DNA from: Billgrantia antri
Lineage (GTDB): Bacteria; Pseudomonadota; Gammaproteobacteria; Pseudomonadales; Halomonadaceae
Assembly: GCF_019430905.1 (NCBI RefSeq)
Contig: NZ_JAHYCA010000003.1
Location: 675,264 to 739,263, forward strand
Direction: 5' to 3'
Length of the DNA: 64,000 nt
The position numbers were made by a program, and so were the translations under genes. The notes under the pieces are model-generated. The model searched no databases. It saw only the letters and a list, made by a program, of their open reading frames with translations, and was not told the DNA's origin. Of this stretch, positions 1 to 9,851 are shown piece by piece; the first letter of the stretch is position 1, and the number at the start of each line of letters is the position of its first letter.

Positions 1-688
1 CCCGGGTGGCCCCCAAGTTCCAGAAGAAGTAACCGAGGCCCGAGGCCACCAGGCCCAGCCACATGAGCACGCCCCAGTGCACGCCCGTGGTCGGCAGCAT
101 GGCGCTGTTGCCCAGCAGCGCAAAGGCCGGCAGTACCACCACCAGCGCACCGAGATAGAACCAGGCGAAGACGCTATGGCGTGGCAGTTCGGCAGGCAGC
201 GTCACGGAGAAGCGGCGGTAGCCCACCTGGCCCAGTGCGAAGCACAGGTTGGCCCCCTGGACCACGAGGAAGCCCAGCCAGAAGCCACTGTCGATGCCGT
301 CGTAGCGGATCACAGCCGCTCCCATGACCGCCAGGGCGGCAGTGAGCAGGTAGAACGGCGTGAAGCGTCCGAACAGGGCATCGTCGAGCAGCGTCACGTA
401 GAGCGGCGTGAAAATGGTGAACAGCAGTACCTCGGGTACCGACAGCAGCAGGAAGGACTGGTAGAAGAAAATGTACATCACGCCGAGCTGCACGGCCCCC
501 AGGCCCATCAGGGCCAGCCGCTGGCGCCCCTTGAGCAGCTGCGGCCGCAGGAAGGGCAGGAACACCAGGGCCGCCAGGCCGACGCGCATAAGCACCGCGA
601 AGTAGCTGTCCACCTGGCCGGCGAGATAGACACCGATCAGCGAGAACGAGAAGGCCCAGAGCACGGTGACGCCGATGAGATAGCTCAC
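1..688 (-). CDS. DMT/EamA-family transporter (3' end cut by window edge)
   Basis: Inner-membrane drug/metabolite transporter superfamily protein, probably an exporter of amino acids, amines or carboxylates. About 229 codons are visible, and the reading frame runs off the window start without a stop. The translation opens MSYLIGVTVLWAFSFSLIGV and shows seven or so hydrophobic helices with the internal-repeat layout of EamA domains; the last visible residues (SGLGYFFWNLGATR) are typical of the second repeat. The start is a GTG: an in-frame TGA lies 18 bases upstream, and GGAAG precedes the GTG. The substrate cannot be read from sequence. It sits downstream of glpD on the same strand, but the 59-base gap and unrelated role argue for loose linkage only. 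Confidence 0.8.
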   Translation of the reverse strand, partial: MSYLIGVTVLWAFSFSLIGVYLAGQVDSYFAVLMRVGLAALVFLPFLRPQLLKGRQRLALMGLGAVQLGVMYIFFYQSFLLLSVPEVLLFTIFTPLYVTLLDDALFGRFTPFYLLTAALAVMGAAVIRYDGIDSGFWLGFLVVQGANLCFALGQVGYRRFSVTLPAELPRHSVFAWFYLGALVVVLPAFALLGNSAMLPTTGVHWGVLMWLGLVASGLGYFFWNLGATR

Positions 689-747
689 GGTTAACGTCTT
701 CCTTCAGTTTGGGTTGACGGGCGATTATACCGCCATGCCACCGAGCA

Positions 748-2448
748 TCAATGCGACTCTCGCTGCCGCGCCCCGGCTGCGGACGAGGGACAAGCCTCGG
801 GCAGGTCGGCTCCCTCGGCGGCCGCTGCCTCGCTCCTCTCGCGTCGCGTGGTGGCAAAGTATTCGTCGAGCCGGGCATCGGCTTGATCACCGAACAGGAT
901 ATTGCAGGCCTCGCGCAGACCGGGAGACTGTCGCATCGCCTCCTCGTGCACCACCAGCGCAATCTTGGAGCGTCGCCGCAGGAAGTCCTCCAGGCGCGTG
1001 ATCATCTCGCGCCGCTTGGCATAGTACAGCTCGCAGCGCAGGTACTCGGTCCCCTCGATCAGTACCTCGGCCTGCCGCGGGTCTTCGCGGATCTCCTCGA
1101 GCATTTCCAGCGCATGAGTGCCGTAGCGCCGCCACAATCGGCTCGACAGCGGCTCGGAGGCATCGCTTGCGGTCAGCTCGTCGAGGTGCATCAACTTCGC
1201 TTGATGCATGAACTCACGGCGCACCTGTTCCGGCGGTTCGCCGTACCAGCGATGCTTCGGATAGGGCACCCCGATCCCCATGTCACCCACCGCAGCGACG
1301 ATCTCTTCGCCCACATTGAGGCAGTCGGTCAGTTTGCCGCCAAAGATGCTCAGGTGGGCATCGTGCCGGTTGAGGTCGATGGCATGCTTGCGCGAGAGCT
1401 GGAGAAAATCGCGCCCACCACCGCCTTCGGCCCGGATGGCGAGAGGCCTCACCCCGCAGCGGATGGAGATGATGTCTTCCTTGCCCAGCGGCTTGTCGAG
1501 CCTTAGACGCTTGTTGATGTTGTCCAGCACGAAGCGAATGTCGTCTTCCGTGGCCACTACCTCGGGTCGCTCGACACGGGTATCGGTGGTACCGATGCAG
1601 GTGCGCGGCCCCATGGGAATGACGAAGAACAGCCGGCCATCGTCGGCGAAGAACGCCAGTACACGTTGGTTGTCGGTCAGTCTCGGCACGATCAGGTGGA
1701 TGCCCTTGGAGTAGACGTGTCGGTGATGCGTAGCCTGACCGGTCAGCGCATTGTGTTCGTCGACCCAGGGGCCGGCGGCATTGATCAAGACCTTGGAGCG
1801 TACGGCGAATTCACGTCCGCTGACGACATCGCGTGCCTGCGTCACCCAGCCGCCGCTCTCGCGTCGCGCCCCCAGCGACTCCACGTAATTCGCCGCCACG
1901 GCACCGTAGTTGAGCGCCCCGCGTACGAAGTTGAAGACGAAGCGGGCATCGTTGTCATGCAGGTAGGCATCGGAATACTCGAAACCACCGATGGCGTCGC
2001 GCGTGTCGATGATCGCTTCGCTATCGCGAATTGCACCCGGCGAGAGGAAGCGCGGGATACGGGTGAAACCATTGCCGATCAACCAGTAGAGCCAGGCGCC
2101 CGCCCAGAGGTAGCGTGGGTGGTAGCGGAAGCCTCGTGTGATCGTGGTCAGGAAGCGAATCTCCTGCACCGTGGCGGGATAGCTCCTGATCAGGTGATTG
2201 CGACTCATGCAGAGCTTTCTTACCAGCGCGAAGTCGCGGCTCTCCATGTACTTGATTCCGCCCCACACAAGGTTGGAGGAGTGCATGCTGGTGCTGCCGG
2301 CGAAGTCGCCTCGGTCGATCAGTGCGACCCGCACGCCCTTCCCGGCCAAAGCGGCCGCCGAGGCCGCGCCGTTGATGCCGCCGCCGACGATCAGGACGTC
2401 GAACACCTCACCGTCGAGTTTGTCGATGTTGCTGCTGCGCAGTTCCAT
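748..2448 (-). CDS. glpD: FAD-dependent glycerol-3-phosphate dehydrogenase
   Basis: Oxidises sn-glycerol 3-phosphate to dihydroxyacetone phosphate at the inner membrane, passing electrons to quinone. The 566-residue protein has an N-terminal FAD-binding motif VLIVGGGINGAASAAALA at about residues 18-35, followed by the GDFAGSTS and SSNLVWGGIKY segments characteristic of GlpD. The start chosen is the ATG of MELRSS, preceded by AAAAGG with 7-base spacing; another ATG seven codons upstream lies next to the preceding terminator's T-tract and has no ribosome site. It is the last gene of the glycerol ABC-transporter cluster, so uptake and oxidation are grouped. No glpK kinase is present in the window, so that step must be encoded elsewhere. 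Confidence 0.93.
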   Translation of the reverse strand: MELRSSNIDKLDGEVFDVLIVGGGINGAASAAALAGKGVRVALIDRGDFAGSTSMHSSNLVWGGIKYMESRDFALVRKLCMSRNHLIRSYPATVQEIRFLTTITRGFRYHPRYLWAGAWLYWLIGNGFTRIPRFLSPGAIRDSEAIIDTRDAIGGFEYSDAYLHDNDARFVFNFVRGALNYGAVAANYVESLGARRESGGWVTQARDVVSGREFAVRSKVLINAAGPWVDEHNALTGQATHHRHVYSKGIHLIVPRLTDNQRVLAFFADDGRLFFVIPMGPRTCIGTTDTRVERPEVVATEDDIRFVLDNINKRLRLDKPLGKEDIISIRCGVRPLAIRAEGGGGRDFLQLSRKHAIDLNRHDAHLSIFGGKLTDCLNVGEEIVAAVGDMGIGVPYPKHRWYGEPPEQVRREFMHQAKLMHLDELTASDASEPLSSRLWRRYGTHALEMLEEIREDPRQAEVLIEGTEYLRCELYYAKRREMITRLEDFLRRRSKIALVVHEEAMRQSPGLREACNILFGDQADARLDEYFATTRRERSEAAAAEGADLPEACPSSAAGARQRESH

Positions 2449-2470
2449 GTACGGACCTTTTGCATGCAAA

Positions 2471-2500
2471 AGCCCCGCTCGGCGAGCACCGAACGGGGCT
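2471..2500 (-). terminator. Rho-independent terminator between glpV and glpD
   Basis: On the minus strand AGCCCCG pairs with CGGGGCT around a 16-base loop that can itself partly pair, and the stem runs straight into TTTT at 2467-2470. It lies after the substrate-binding-protein gene and only 22 bases before the glpD start, so it probably attenuates read-through into glpD. Confidence 0.8.
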
Positions 2501-2542
2501 GGAATGACCCGGACGGGCTACCGGAGACACGTGGTGTGTCGT

Positions 2543-2590
2543 GGCCCGGCACACGCCGGGCCTCGACCGGGTCGGACGCGAAGTCCGACC
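2543..2590 (-). other. Two tandem perfect stem-loops in the glpV-glpD spacer
   Basis: Two GC-rich hairpins sit directly after the glpV stop codon. One pairs GGTCGGAC with GTCCGACC (2570-2590); the other pairs GGCCCGGC with GCCGGGCC around a 4-base loop (2543-2562). Neither has a T-tract. Such intra-operon stem-loops often protect the upstream message from 3' exonucleases, which would favour high levels of the binding protein; that role is inferred. Confidence 0.6.
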
Positions 2591-2597
2591 GGGTACT

Positions 2598-4340
<1,743 letters not shown>

Positions 4341-4402
4341 GTTGACCTCGTTCTGCGTGTGGTCGTCATCCTTGACTCGGTTGTCGTCCGTACAACCTTG
4401 GT

Positions 4403-4675
4403 TCAGCCCCAGCGCATCAGCACCAGCAACCAGAGGACGGAGATCCCCAGGGCAAACCAAATCGAGAGCTCGGTGAAGCCGACCGTCACCAAGTGGATAT
4501 AGGCGGCGGAGAGCAGCCCGATGAAGAGCCGGTCGCCGCGCGTCGTGGCGATCGGCAGGAAACCGCGCCGCTCTACCGTCGGGGAGACCAGCTCCCAAGC
4601 CGTCATGCCGAGAAGAATGGCAGCGATCACGGAGAAGAAGATTGCCGTGGGCAGGGTCCAGACCATCCATTCCAT
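4403..4675 (-). CDS. glpU: Small DUF2160-type membrane protein of glycerol transporter
   Basis: A 90-residue integral membrane protein with three hydrophobic stretches: TLPTAIFFSVIAAILLGMTA near the N terminus, FIGLLSAAYIHLV in the middle, and ALGISVLWLLVLM at the C terminus. Small proteins of this family accompany GlpSTPQ-type glycerol importers, where this gene is called glpU. Its biochemical role is not established; it may be an accessory transporter subunit. The start MEWMVW has a strong GGAGG eight bases upstream and lies 16 bases after the glpQ stop. Position between permease and binding-protein genes is the main support for the name. Confidence 0.82.
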   Translation of the reverse strand: MEWMVWTLPTAIFFSVIAAILLGMTAWELVSPTVERRGFLPIATTRGDRLFIGLLSAAYIHLVTVGFTELSIWFALGISVLWLLVLMRWG

Positions 4676-4691
4676 TGCGACTTCCTCCCCT

Positions 4692-5585
4692 TCAGGTACG
4701 GCCCAGGGCAAAGCCCTTGGCGATGTGATTACGCACGAAATAGACCACGATGACGCCGGGAATGATGGTGAGCACACCGGCGGCGGCCAGGGTGCCCCAG
4801 TCGATCCCCGACGCGGTCGAGGTCCGGGTCATGATCGAGGCGATCGGCTGGGCATTGGTGGCGGTCAATGTGCGCGACAGCAGCAGTTCGACCCACGAGA
4901 ACATGAACAGGAAGAACAGCGTCACGCCGATTCCCGAGCGAATCATGGGAATGAAGATCTTCACGAAGAACGCCGGGAAGGTGTAACCGTCAATGTAGGC
5001 CGTTTCGTCGACTTCCTTGGGAACGCTGCTCATGAAGCCCTCGAGGATCCACACCGCCAGCGGGATGTTGAACAGACAGTGGGCCAGCGCTACGGCAACG
5101 TGGGTATCGAATAACCCCACCGAGTAATAGAGCTGGAAATAGGGCAGCAGGAATACCGCCGGCGGCGCCATCAGGTTGGTCAGCAGCCAGAAGAACAGAT
5201 GCTTGTCGCCGATGAACTTGAAGCGGCTGAAGGCGTAGGCGGCAGGCAGCGCCACCAGAATGCTGATCAGCATGTTCATCAACACATAGGCCAGTGAGTT
5301 GACATAGCCCATGTACCAGTTGGCGTCGGTGAAGATGCCGATGTAATTCGCCAGGGTGAGGTTCTGGGGCCAGAACGAAAACGTGCCGAGGATCTCGCTG
5401 TTGGACTGCAGCGAAAGGTTGAGCAGCCAGTAGATCGGCAATAGCACGAATACGAGATAGAGCCCGAGCAGCGTGCGGCGACGCCAGCGGACGGTGGCGG
5501 AGCGCGCGAGCTTGCGGCGCTTGGCCGACGCCTCGGCGGCTTGTTGACGTACGCTATCGGGCGTGGTCGGTACGGAGCGGGTCAT
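4692..5585 (-). CDS. glpQ: Glycerol ABC transporter permease
   Basis: Inner-membrane permease of the MalG/UgpE type, 297 residues with six predicted helices after a basic, cytoplasmic N terminus (about 35 residues rich in Arg and Lys). The EAA-like cytoplasmic loop that contacts the ATPases is visible as VDETAYIDGYTFPAFFVKIFIPM near residues 195-217. It is the partner of the GlpP permease, whose stop lies one base upstream of this start, so the two are tightly coupled. GGGAGGAG precedes the ATG. Family and order in the operon make the role clear; the substrate is inferred from the linked glpD and glpU. Confidence 0.88.
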   Translation of the reverse strand: MTRSVPTTPDSVRQQAAEASAKRRKLARSATVRWRRRTLLGLYLVFVLLPIYWLLNLSLQSNSEILGTFSFWPQNLTLANYIGIFTDANWYMGYVNSLAYVLMNMLISILVALPAAYAFSRFKFIGDKHLFFWLLTNLMAPPAVFLLPYFQLYYSVGLFDTHVAVALAHCLFNIPLAVWILEGFMSSVPKEVDETAYIDGYTFPAFFVKIFIPMIRSGIGVTLFFLFMFSWVELLLSRTLTATNAQPIASIMTRTSTASGIDWGTLAAAGVLTIIPGVIVVYFVRNHIAKGFALGRT

Positions 5586-5586
5586 G

Positions 5587-6471
5587 TCAGGCTCCTCCCT
5601 GTGGGGTGTTGTCCTTCTGGCTGTTCATGATCGCGGTGTAGAAGACCCAGCAGACCAGCAGGATGATGAGGAAGTAGATCAGCGAGAAAGCAGCCGATGG
5701 CCCGAGGTCACGCTGCCCGATGGCCATGGTGGTCAGCGTCTGGCTGAGGAAGGTGGTGGAGCTGCCCGGCCCACCGCCGGTGAGCACGAACGGCTCGGCA
5801 TAGATCATGAACGAGTGCATGAAACGCAGCAGCACGCCGATCACCAGGACGTTGGTCAACTTGGGCAACTGGATGTAGCGGAACACGGCCCACTTGGAGG
5901 CACGATCGATGCGCGCCGCCTGGTAGTAGGCATCCGGAATCGCTCGCAGGCCGCTGTAGCACAGCAATGCGATCAGTGGCGTCCAATGCCAGACGTCCAT
6001 GAGGACGATCGTCGCCCAGGCATCGGTGGGGTTGCGAGTAATGTTGTAGGCATAGCCCAGCTCACGGATTCCCACGCCCATCAGGCCGATATCGCCGCGG
6101 GTGAAGAGCTGCCAGATGCTGCCGACCACGTTCCAAGGAATCAACAACGGCAGGGTGAGCAGGATCAGCATCGCCGAGGCCTGCCAGCCACGCTTGGGCA
6201 TCAGCAGGGCGATACCGATGCCCAGCGGTACCTCGATGGCCAGGACGGTAAAGGAAAAGGCAAACTGGCGCAGCAGCGCAGCCTGCAGCGCGCTGTCGTT
6301 GAGCATGGTCTCGAACCACTCGGTGCCGGTGAAGAAACGTGTCTGGGCATCGAACACGTCCTGCACCGAATAGTTGACCACCGTCATCAGCGGGATGATG
6401 GCCGAGAATGCCACCAGCAGCAGCATGGGCAGGATCAGAAACCAGGCTCGGTTGTTGTAGACCTTGTTCAT
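5587..6471 (-). CDS. glpP: Glycerol ABC transporter permease
   Basis: Inner-membrane permease of the MalF/UgpA type, 294 residues. It has six hydrophobic helices, beginning with AWFLILPMLLLVAFSAIIPL, a large periplasmic segment after helix 1, and the EAA loop YYQAARIDRASKWAVFRYIQ near residues 197-216, followed by LPKL. The start codon overlaps the glpT stop in an ATGA arrangement, indicating translational coupling with the ATPase gene. It should form the heterodimeric channel with GlpQ, energised by GlpS and GlpT and loaded by GlpV. Confidence 0.88.
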   Translation of the reverse strand: MNKVYNNRAWFLILPMLLLVAFSAIIPLMTVVNYSVQDVFDAQTRFFTGTEWFETMLNDSALQAALLRQFAFSFTVLAIEVPLGIGIALLMPKRGWQASAMLILLTLPLLIPWNVVGSIWQLFTRGDIGLMGVGIRELGYAYNITRNPTDAWATIVLMDVWHWTPLIALLCYSGLRAIPDAYYQAARIDRASKWAVFRYIQLPKLTNVLVIGVLLRFMHSFMIYAEPFVLTGGGPGSSTTFLSQTLTTMAIGQRDLGPSAAFSLIYFLIILLVCWVFYTAIMNSQKDNTPQGGA

Positions 6472-7565
6472 CGTCCCACCTCCACGCGGAACTCGTCTAT
6501 GTAAAGGTGCAGAGAGGAATCGGGGAAGCGGACGAACGCTCGGTGCTGCGGTATCGGCTGATCCTCCTCCAGGCGGGCCCGGAACGTCTTGCCGGCGAAC
6601 GCGAACGACACGATGCGGTAGGTCCCAAGATCCTGAGTGCTGGCGATCTCGATGGGATAGGCTGCCTCGGCCGGCGCGTCCAATACCTCGATGAACTCGG
6701 GTCGGATGCCGAGCTTGAGATTGCGCGAACGCGCCTGCTGGATAGCCTTCTGAAGCGCCGGGGGGAGCGTCAGGTCGACGGTACCGGCCCGCGCCCCGCT
6801 GTCGGTCCGTGCCACCTCCATGAAATTCATTCCCGGACTGCCAATGAAATAGCCGACGAAGGTGTGCGCAGGCGCCTCGAACAGTTCACGCGGGGTGCCG
6901 AATTGCACTACCTGTCCCTCGTACATCACGGCGATCTTGTCGGCGAAGGTCGAGGCCTCCAACTGATCGTGGGTTACGTAGATCATGGTGATGTTGAAGC
7001 GCTCGTGAATCTCCTTGAGCTTGCGCCGGAGCTTCCACTTGAGCTGGGGGTCGATCACCGTGAGCGGCTCGTCGAACAGGATCGCCGAGACGTCGTCACG
7101 TACCAGTCCGCGCCCCATGGAGACCTTCTGTTTCTCGTCGGCGGTGAGGTTGCGCGCCTTGCGTCGCAGCAGCGGGGTGAGCTCGAGCACCTCGGCCACC
7201 TCGTTCACCCGCTCGTTCACCTTGGCCTCGGGCGTGCCCACGTTACGCAGCGGAAAGGCCAGGTTGTCGTACACGGTCATGGTGTCGTAGACCACCGGGA
7301 ACTGGAACACCTGGGCAATGTTGCGCTCTTCGGGCGGCAGCTCGTTCATGATCTGCTCATCGAACAGCACCTGCCCGTTCGAAGGCGTCAACAGGCCTGA
7401 GATGATGTTGAGCAGCGTCGACTTGCCGCAGCCGGAGGGGCCTAGCAAGGCATAGGCCCCGCCCTGGTGCCACACGTGCTCCATCTCGCGAATGGCATAG
7501 TCCTCGGGGCCCGAGGGGTTGGGCGAATAACTGTGCGCCAGCGACTTGAGCGTGATCTGGGCCAT
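6468..7565 (-). CDS. glpT: Glycerol ABC transporter ATPase with degenerate signature motif
   Basis: Nucleotide-binding subunit of about 365 residues: ABC domain first, then a C-terminal OB-fold (TOBE) region as in MalK/UgpC. Walker A is GPSGCGKST (42-50), the Q-loop is QVFQFP, Walker B is ILFDE (162-166) and the switch histidine is in YVTHDQ (His199). The ABC signature, normally LSGGQ, reads LTADE (140-144), so the signature face is degenerate. The ATG at 7565 overlaps the glpS stop by one base and has GGAG upstream; a TTG one codon earlier is less likely. It should pair with GlpS, which has the opposite defect. Confidence 0.9.
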   Translation of the reverse strand: MAQITLKSLAHSYSPNPSGPEDYAIREMEHVWHQGGAYALLGPSGCGKSTLLNIISGLLTPSNGQVLFDEQIMNELPPEERNIAQVFQFPVVYDTMTVYDNLAFPLRNVGTPEAKVNERVNEVAEVLELTPLLRRKARNLTADEKQKVSMGRGLVRDDVSAILFDEPLTVIDPQLKWKLRRKLKEIHERFNITMIYVTHDQLEASTFADKIAVMYEGQVVQFGTPRELFEAPAHTFVGYFIGSPGMNFMEVARTDSGARAGTVDLTLPPALQKAIQQARSRNLKLGIRPEFIEVLDAPAEAAYPIEIASTQDLGTYRIVSFAFAGKTFRARLEEDQPIPQHRAFVRFPDSSLHLYIDEFRVEVGR

Positions 7566-8653
7566 CAATGCGCTCCTGGCCGTGCCGGAATGTGCACGAC
7601 ATTGCCATGCCGGTCGAAGGCATAGATCTTGTGGGTGGGAAAGTAGACTTTGATGCGCTGGTCGACGCCGAACGCATGCACGCCGGGAAGATGCAGCACC
7701 AGGTGGAAGGATTCGTTGTGCACGTGAAGAAAGGTCTCGGCGCCACTGATCTCGGCAATGTCGACCGTCACCTCTATCTCGAGGTCGTCTTCCGCCTGAG
7801 GCGTGAGCCCGATATGCGAAGCACGCACGCCGAACTGATACTGGCCGGGCGCCAGCCCCGCCAGATCCTGATTGAGCGGAAAATGCACGCTGCGGTCGAA
7901 GGTCACTTCGGCCTCCGACACCGTAGCCGCTACTACATTGATGGGAGGTTCGGAGAACATTTCGGCGGTGAGCACATCACGAGGACGGTGATAGACCTCC
8001 TCAGTGGGGCCGTACTGCAGCAGGCGCCCCTCGTGAAGCACTGCGGTGTGTCCACCCAATGCCAGCGCTTCGTTGGGCTCGGTGGTGGCATACACGGCAA
8101 TGCAGTTGCGAGCCTTGAACAGCTCGCGCAGCTCTTCGCGAAATTCTTCGCGCAGCTTGTAGTCGAGGTTGACCAGTGGTTCATCGAAAAGGATCAGGTC
8201 GGCATCCTTGACCAGCGCCCGGCCCATGGCGGTGCGCTGTTGCTGACCGCCGGAGAGTTCCGCAGGGTAGCGATTCAGGAGATGCTCGATATGCAGCATG
8301 CTGGCCGTCTCGTGGACCCGCCGACGTATCTCCTCCTGCGACACTCGCGCCAGCTTCAGCGGCGAGGCGATGTTGTCGTAGACCGTGAAGTTTGGGTAAT
8401 TGATGAACTGCTGGTAGACCATCGAAACGTTGCGCCTGCGCACTGAGGTGCCCGTCACGTCGGTGCCATGCATCAGCACTCTGCCTCGAGTAGGCACCTC
8501 GAGACCGGCCATGATTCGCATAAGCGTGGTCTTGCCGGCCAATGTACGTCCCAGCAGGACGTTGAAGGAGCCGGGTGCCAGCTCGAGATTGACGCCCTCG
8601 ATGTGCGTGGCCCCATTGACCACATGGTCGATATTTTCCAGTATCAATGACAT
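7565..8653 (-). CDS. glpS: Glycerol ABC transporter ATPase with altered H-loop
   Basis: First gene of the transporter operon; an ABC ATPase of 362 residues with a C-terminal TOBE-like region. Walker A is GRTLAGKT (35-42), the signature is canonical LSGGQQQR (133-140) and Walker B is ILFDE (154-158). The switch histidine is replaced: YATTEPNEA has Thr191 where His is expected. The start MSLILEN is taken at 8653 with AAAGAG upstream; an upstream in-frame ATG would add 22 poorly conserved residues. The reading complements GlpT, giving one complete and one degenerate composite ATP site in the heterodimer. Transcription probably starts in the 8.65-9.0 kb gap, which carries GlpR-like sites. Confidence 0.9.
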   Translation of the reverse strand: MSLILENIDHVVNGATHIEGVNLELAPGSFNVLLGRTLAGKTTLMRIMAGLEVPTRGRVLMHGTDVTGTSVRRRNVSMVYQQFINYPNFTVYDNIASPLKLARVSQEEIRRRVHETASMLHIEHLLNRYPAELSGGQQQRTAMGRALVKDADLILFDEPLVNLDYKLREEFREELRELFKARNCIAVYATTEPNEALALGGHTAVLHEGRLLQYGPTEEVYHRPRDVLTAEMFSEPPINVVAATVSEAEVTFDRSVHFPLNQDLAGLAPGQYQFGVRASHIGLTPQAEDDLEIEVTVDIAEISGAETFLHVHNESFHLVLHLPGVHAFGVDQRIKVYFPTHKIYAFDRHGNVVHIPARPGAH

Positions 8654-8824
8654 GCTGAGCTCTTTGTCGTCGTTATCGAGTCGTTGGGTAGAGCGGCCAG
8701 ATCTCGAGACGGCCGGCAAGACGGTCGTGCCATGATCGAAGGGAGTGGGACATGGGTCTCGCCTGTTGTTCTTGTTGATTCGTCATCACTGAGGCGGTGA
8801 CAAGGGCATGAAGAGTGATTGCCC

Positions 8825-8960
8825 TCATGTTCGCCAGTGATCGAAAACGAACCCGAAATGTTCGAATTACGATAGCGAGACTAGCCTAGAGCGCATTGAG
8901 CAGCAATGCTCATGTTCGAAAAAGCACTTATACCATAGTCTAATTTCGATAACGTACAGA
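8825..8960 (-). promoter_or_regulatory. Cluster of GlpR-like operator sites upstream of glpS
   Basis: The gap from 8654 to 9096 holds no gene. Within it, 8941-8960 matches about 17 of 20 positions of the E. coli GlpR operator consensus as I recall it (core TTTCGATAACG). Half-sites ATGTTCG occur at 8827-8833, within 8856-8866 and at 8912-8918, and TCGAAAACGAAC lies at 8841-8852. A possible minus-strand -10 element TATAAG lies at 8927-8932, inside the cluster. This points to DeoR/GlpR-type repression of the glycerol operon; the regulator itself is not in the window. The remainder of the gap shows nothing recognisable. Confidence 0.55.
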
Positions 8961-9096
8961 CAATAATCCGCCCGCGAGTATCACGGCAGCGCCCCTACGC
9001 ACTTGCACTTTCGACACTCCCATTCGGTTGCGAAAGAGCCTACCTTGAAGCGCCATCGGGTATGACGCTGACCGGGCCGGCCGAGGGACACGAGCC

Positions 9097-9630
9097 TCAC
9101 CCCATCACACGCCGCAACCATGCCCAGGCATAAAGACACCCCGGCACCCAGCCCAGCAGCGTGAGAAGCACGCTAACGATCACACGCCGCCAGCCACCTT
9201 GCGCCAGGCCAACGGCCAGGGGCGGCAACAGCACGGCGAGAGTCTGGTAGACGATACGCAGCGCCGCAGACTCCTGCCAGGCTGGCGGCGAAGCTGGTTC
9301 TGCGCTGCGTGCCTGACCGGTAACCGGCCCCGCCGTTGCCGGGGGCACATACTGCTCTACTGCCGCATCCGCCTGACGCTGCATTCGCATCGATTCACGA
9401 GACGGCTCATGCGCCTCGTGATCGATCTTCTGCTCGATGGTTTCCGCCCCCTCGGCCAGCTCCTCGTGATAGCGCTGCCAGTCCTCCCAATCATAGGGGG
9501 TGCCGGCCCGAGGCTGATGCCCGCCGGCTTGGCGCGCACGCTCCCACGCCTTCTCTTCCAGGGTGTTGGGACGCTCCTCGTCCCGGCGACCATCAAGCCC
9601 CTTTCTTGCCAGGTATTCGCGCGCGTCCAT
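9097..9630 (-). CDS. Pmp3/YqaE-family membrane protein with long N-terminal extension
   Basis: The C-terminal 45 residues (VLLPPLAVGLAQGGWRRVIV, then LLTLLGWVPGCLYAWAWL) match the two-helix Pmp3/YqaE proteins linked to membrane potential and salt stress. Those proteins are usually only 50-60 residues; here a hydrophilic extension of about 130 residues precedes the domain. It is rich in Glu, Arg and Gln and includes PYDWEDWQRYHEELAEG. The start MDAREYLARKG has a near-perfect AGGAGGTGGTG ribosome site, so the extension appears real. The gene stands alone between the glycerol operon promoter region and a divergent CBS gene. The role of the extension is unknown. Confidence 0.75.
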   Translation of the reverse strand: MDAREYLARKGLDGRRDEERPNTLEEKAWERARQAGGHQPRAGTPYDWEDWQRYHEELAEGAETIEQKIDHEAHEPSRESMRMQRQADAAVEQYVPPATAGPVTGQARSAEPASPPAWQESAALRIVYQTLAVLLPPLAVGLAQGGWRRVIVSVLLTLLGWVPGCLYAWAWLRRVMG

Positions 9631-9851
9631 CACCACCTCCTGCTTTGATCGTGGCGCCCGATTCGCCGGGCCCGAGAATAAAACTAGCCCAGTTCCTATG
9701 CTTTGGAGCCCGCCCAGCCTGATCGTGTTCCACTGCCGCGGTACCAGCGATACGAGCGTTGGCCAGGTGTTGAAGCCCCTCCTTATGTTTGGGCCGACTC
9801 GACTATGCTGAAAGTGTCCCGCCGAGAGCGTTCGGAACAAGGAGATGCGCC

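Noticed and set aside
2458..2471. TTTTGCATGCAAAA palindrome, similar to TTTGCATGCAAA at 42381-42392 before ectD
   Set aside because: Two chance-level matches in unrelated contexts. The first overlaps a terminator T-tract and the glpD ribosome site, so a shared operator is not supported.
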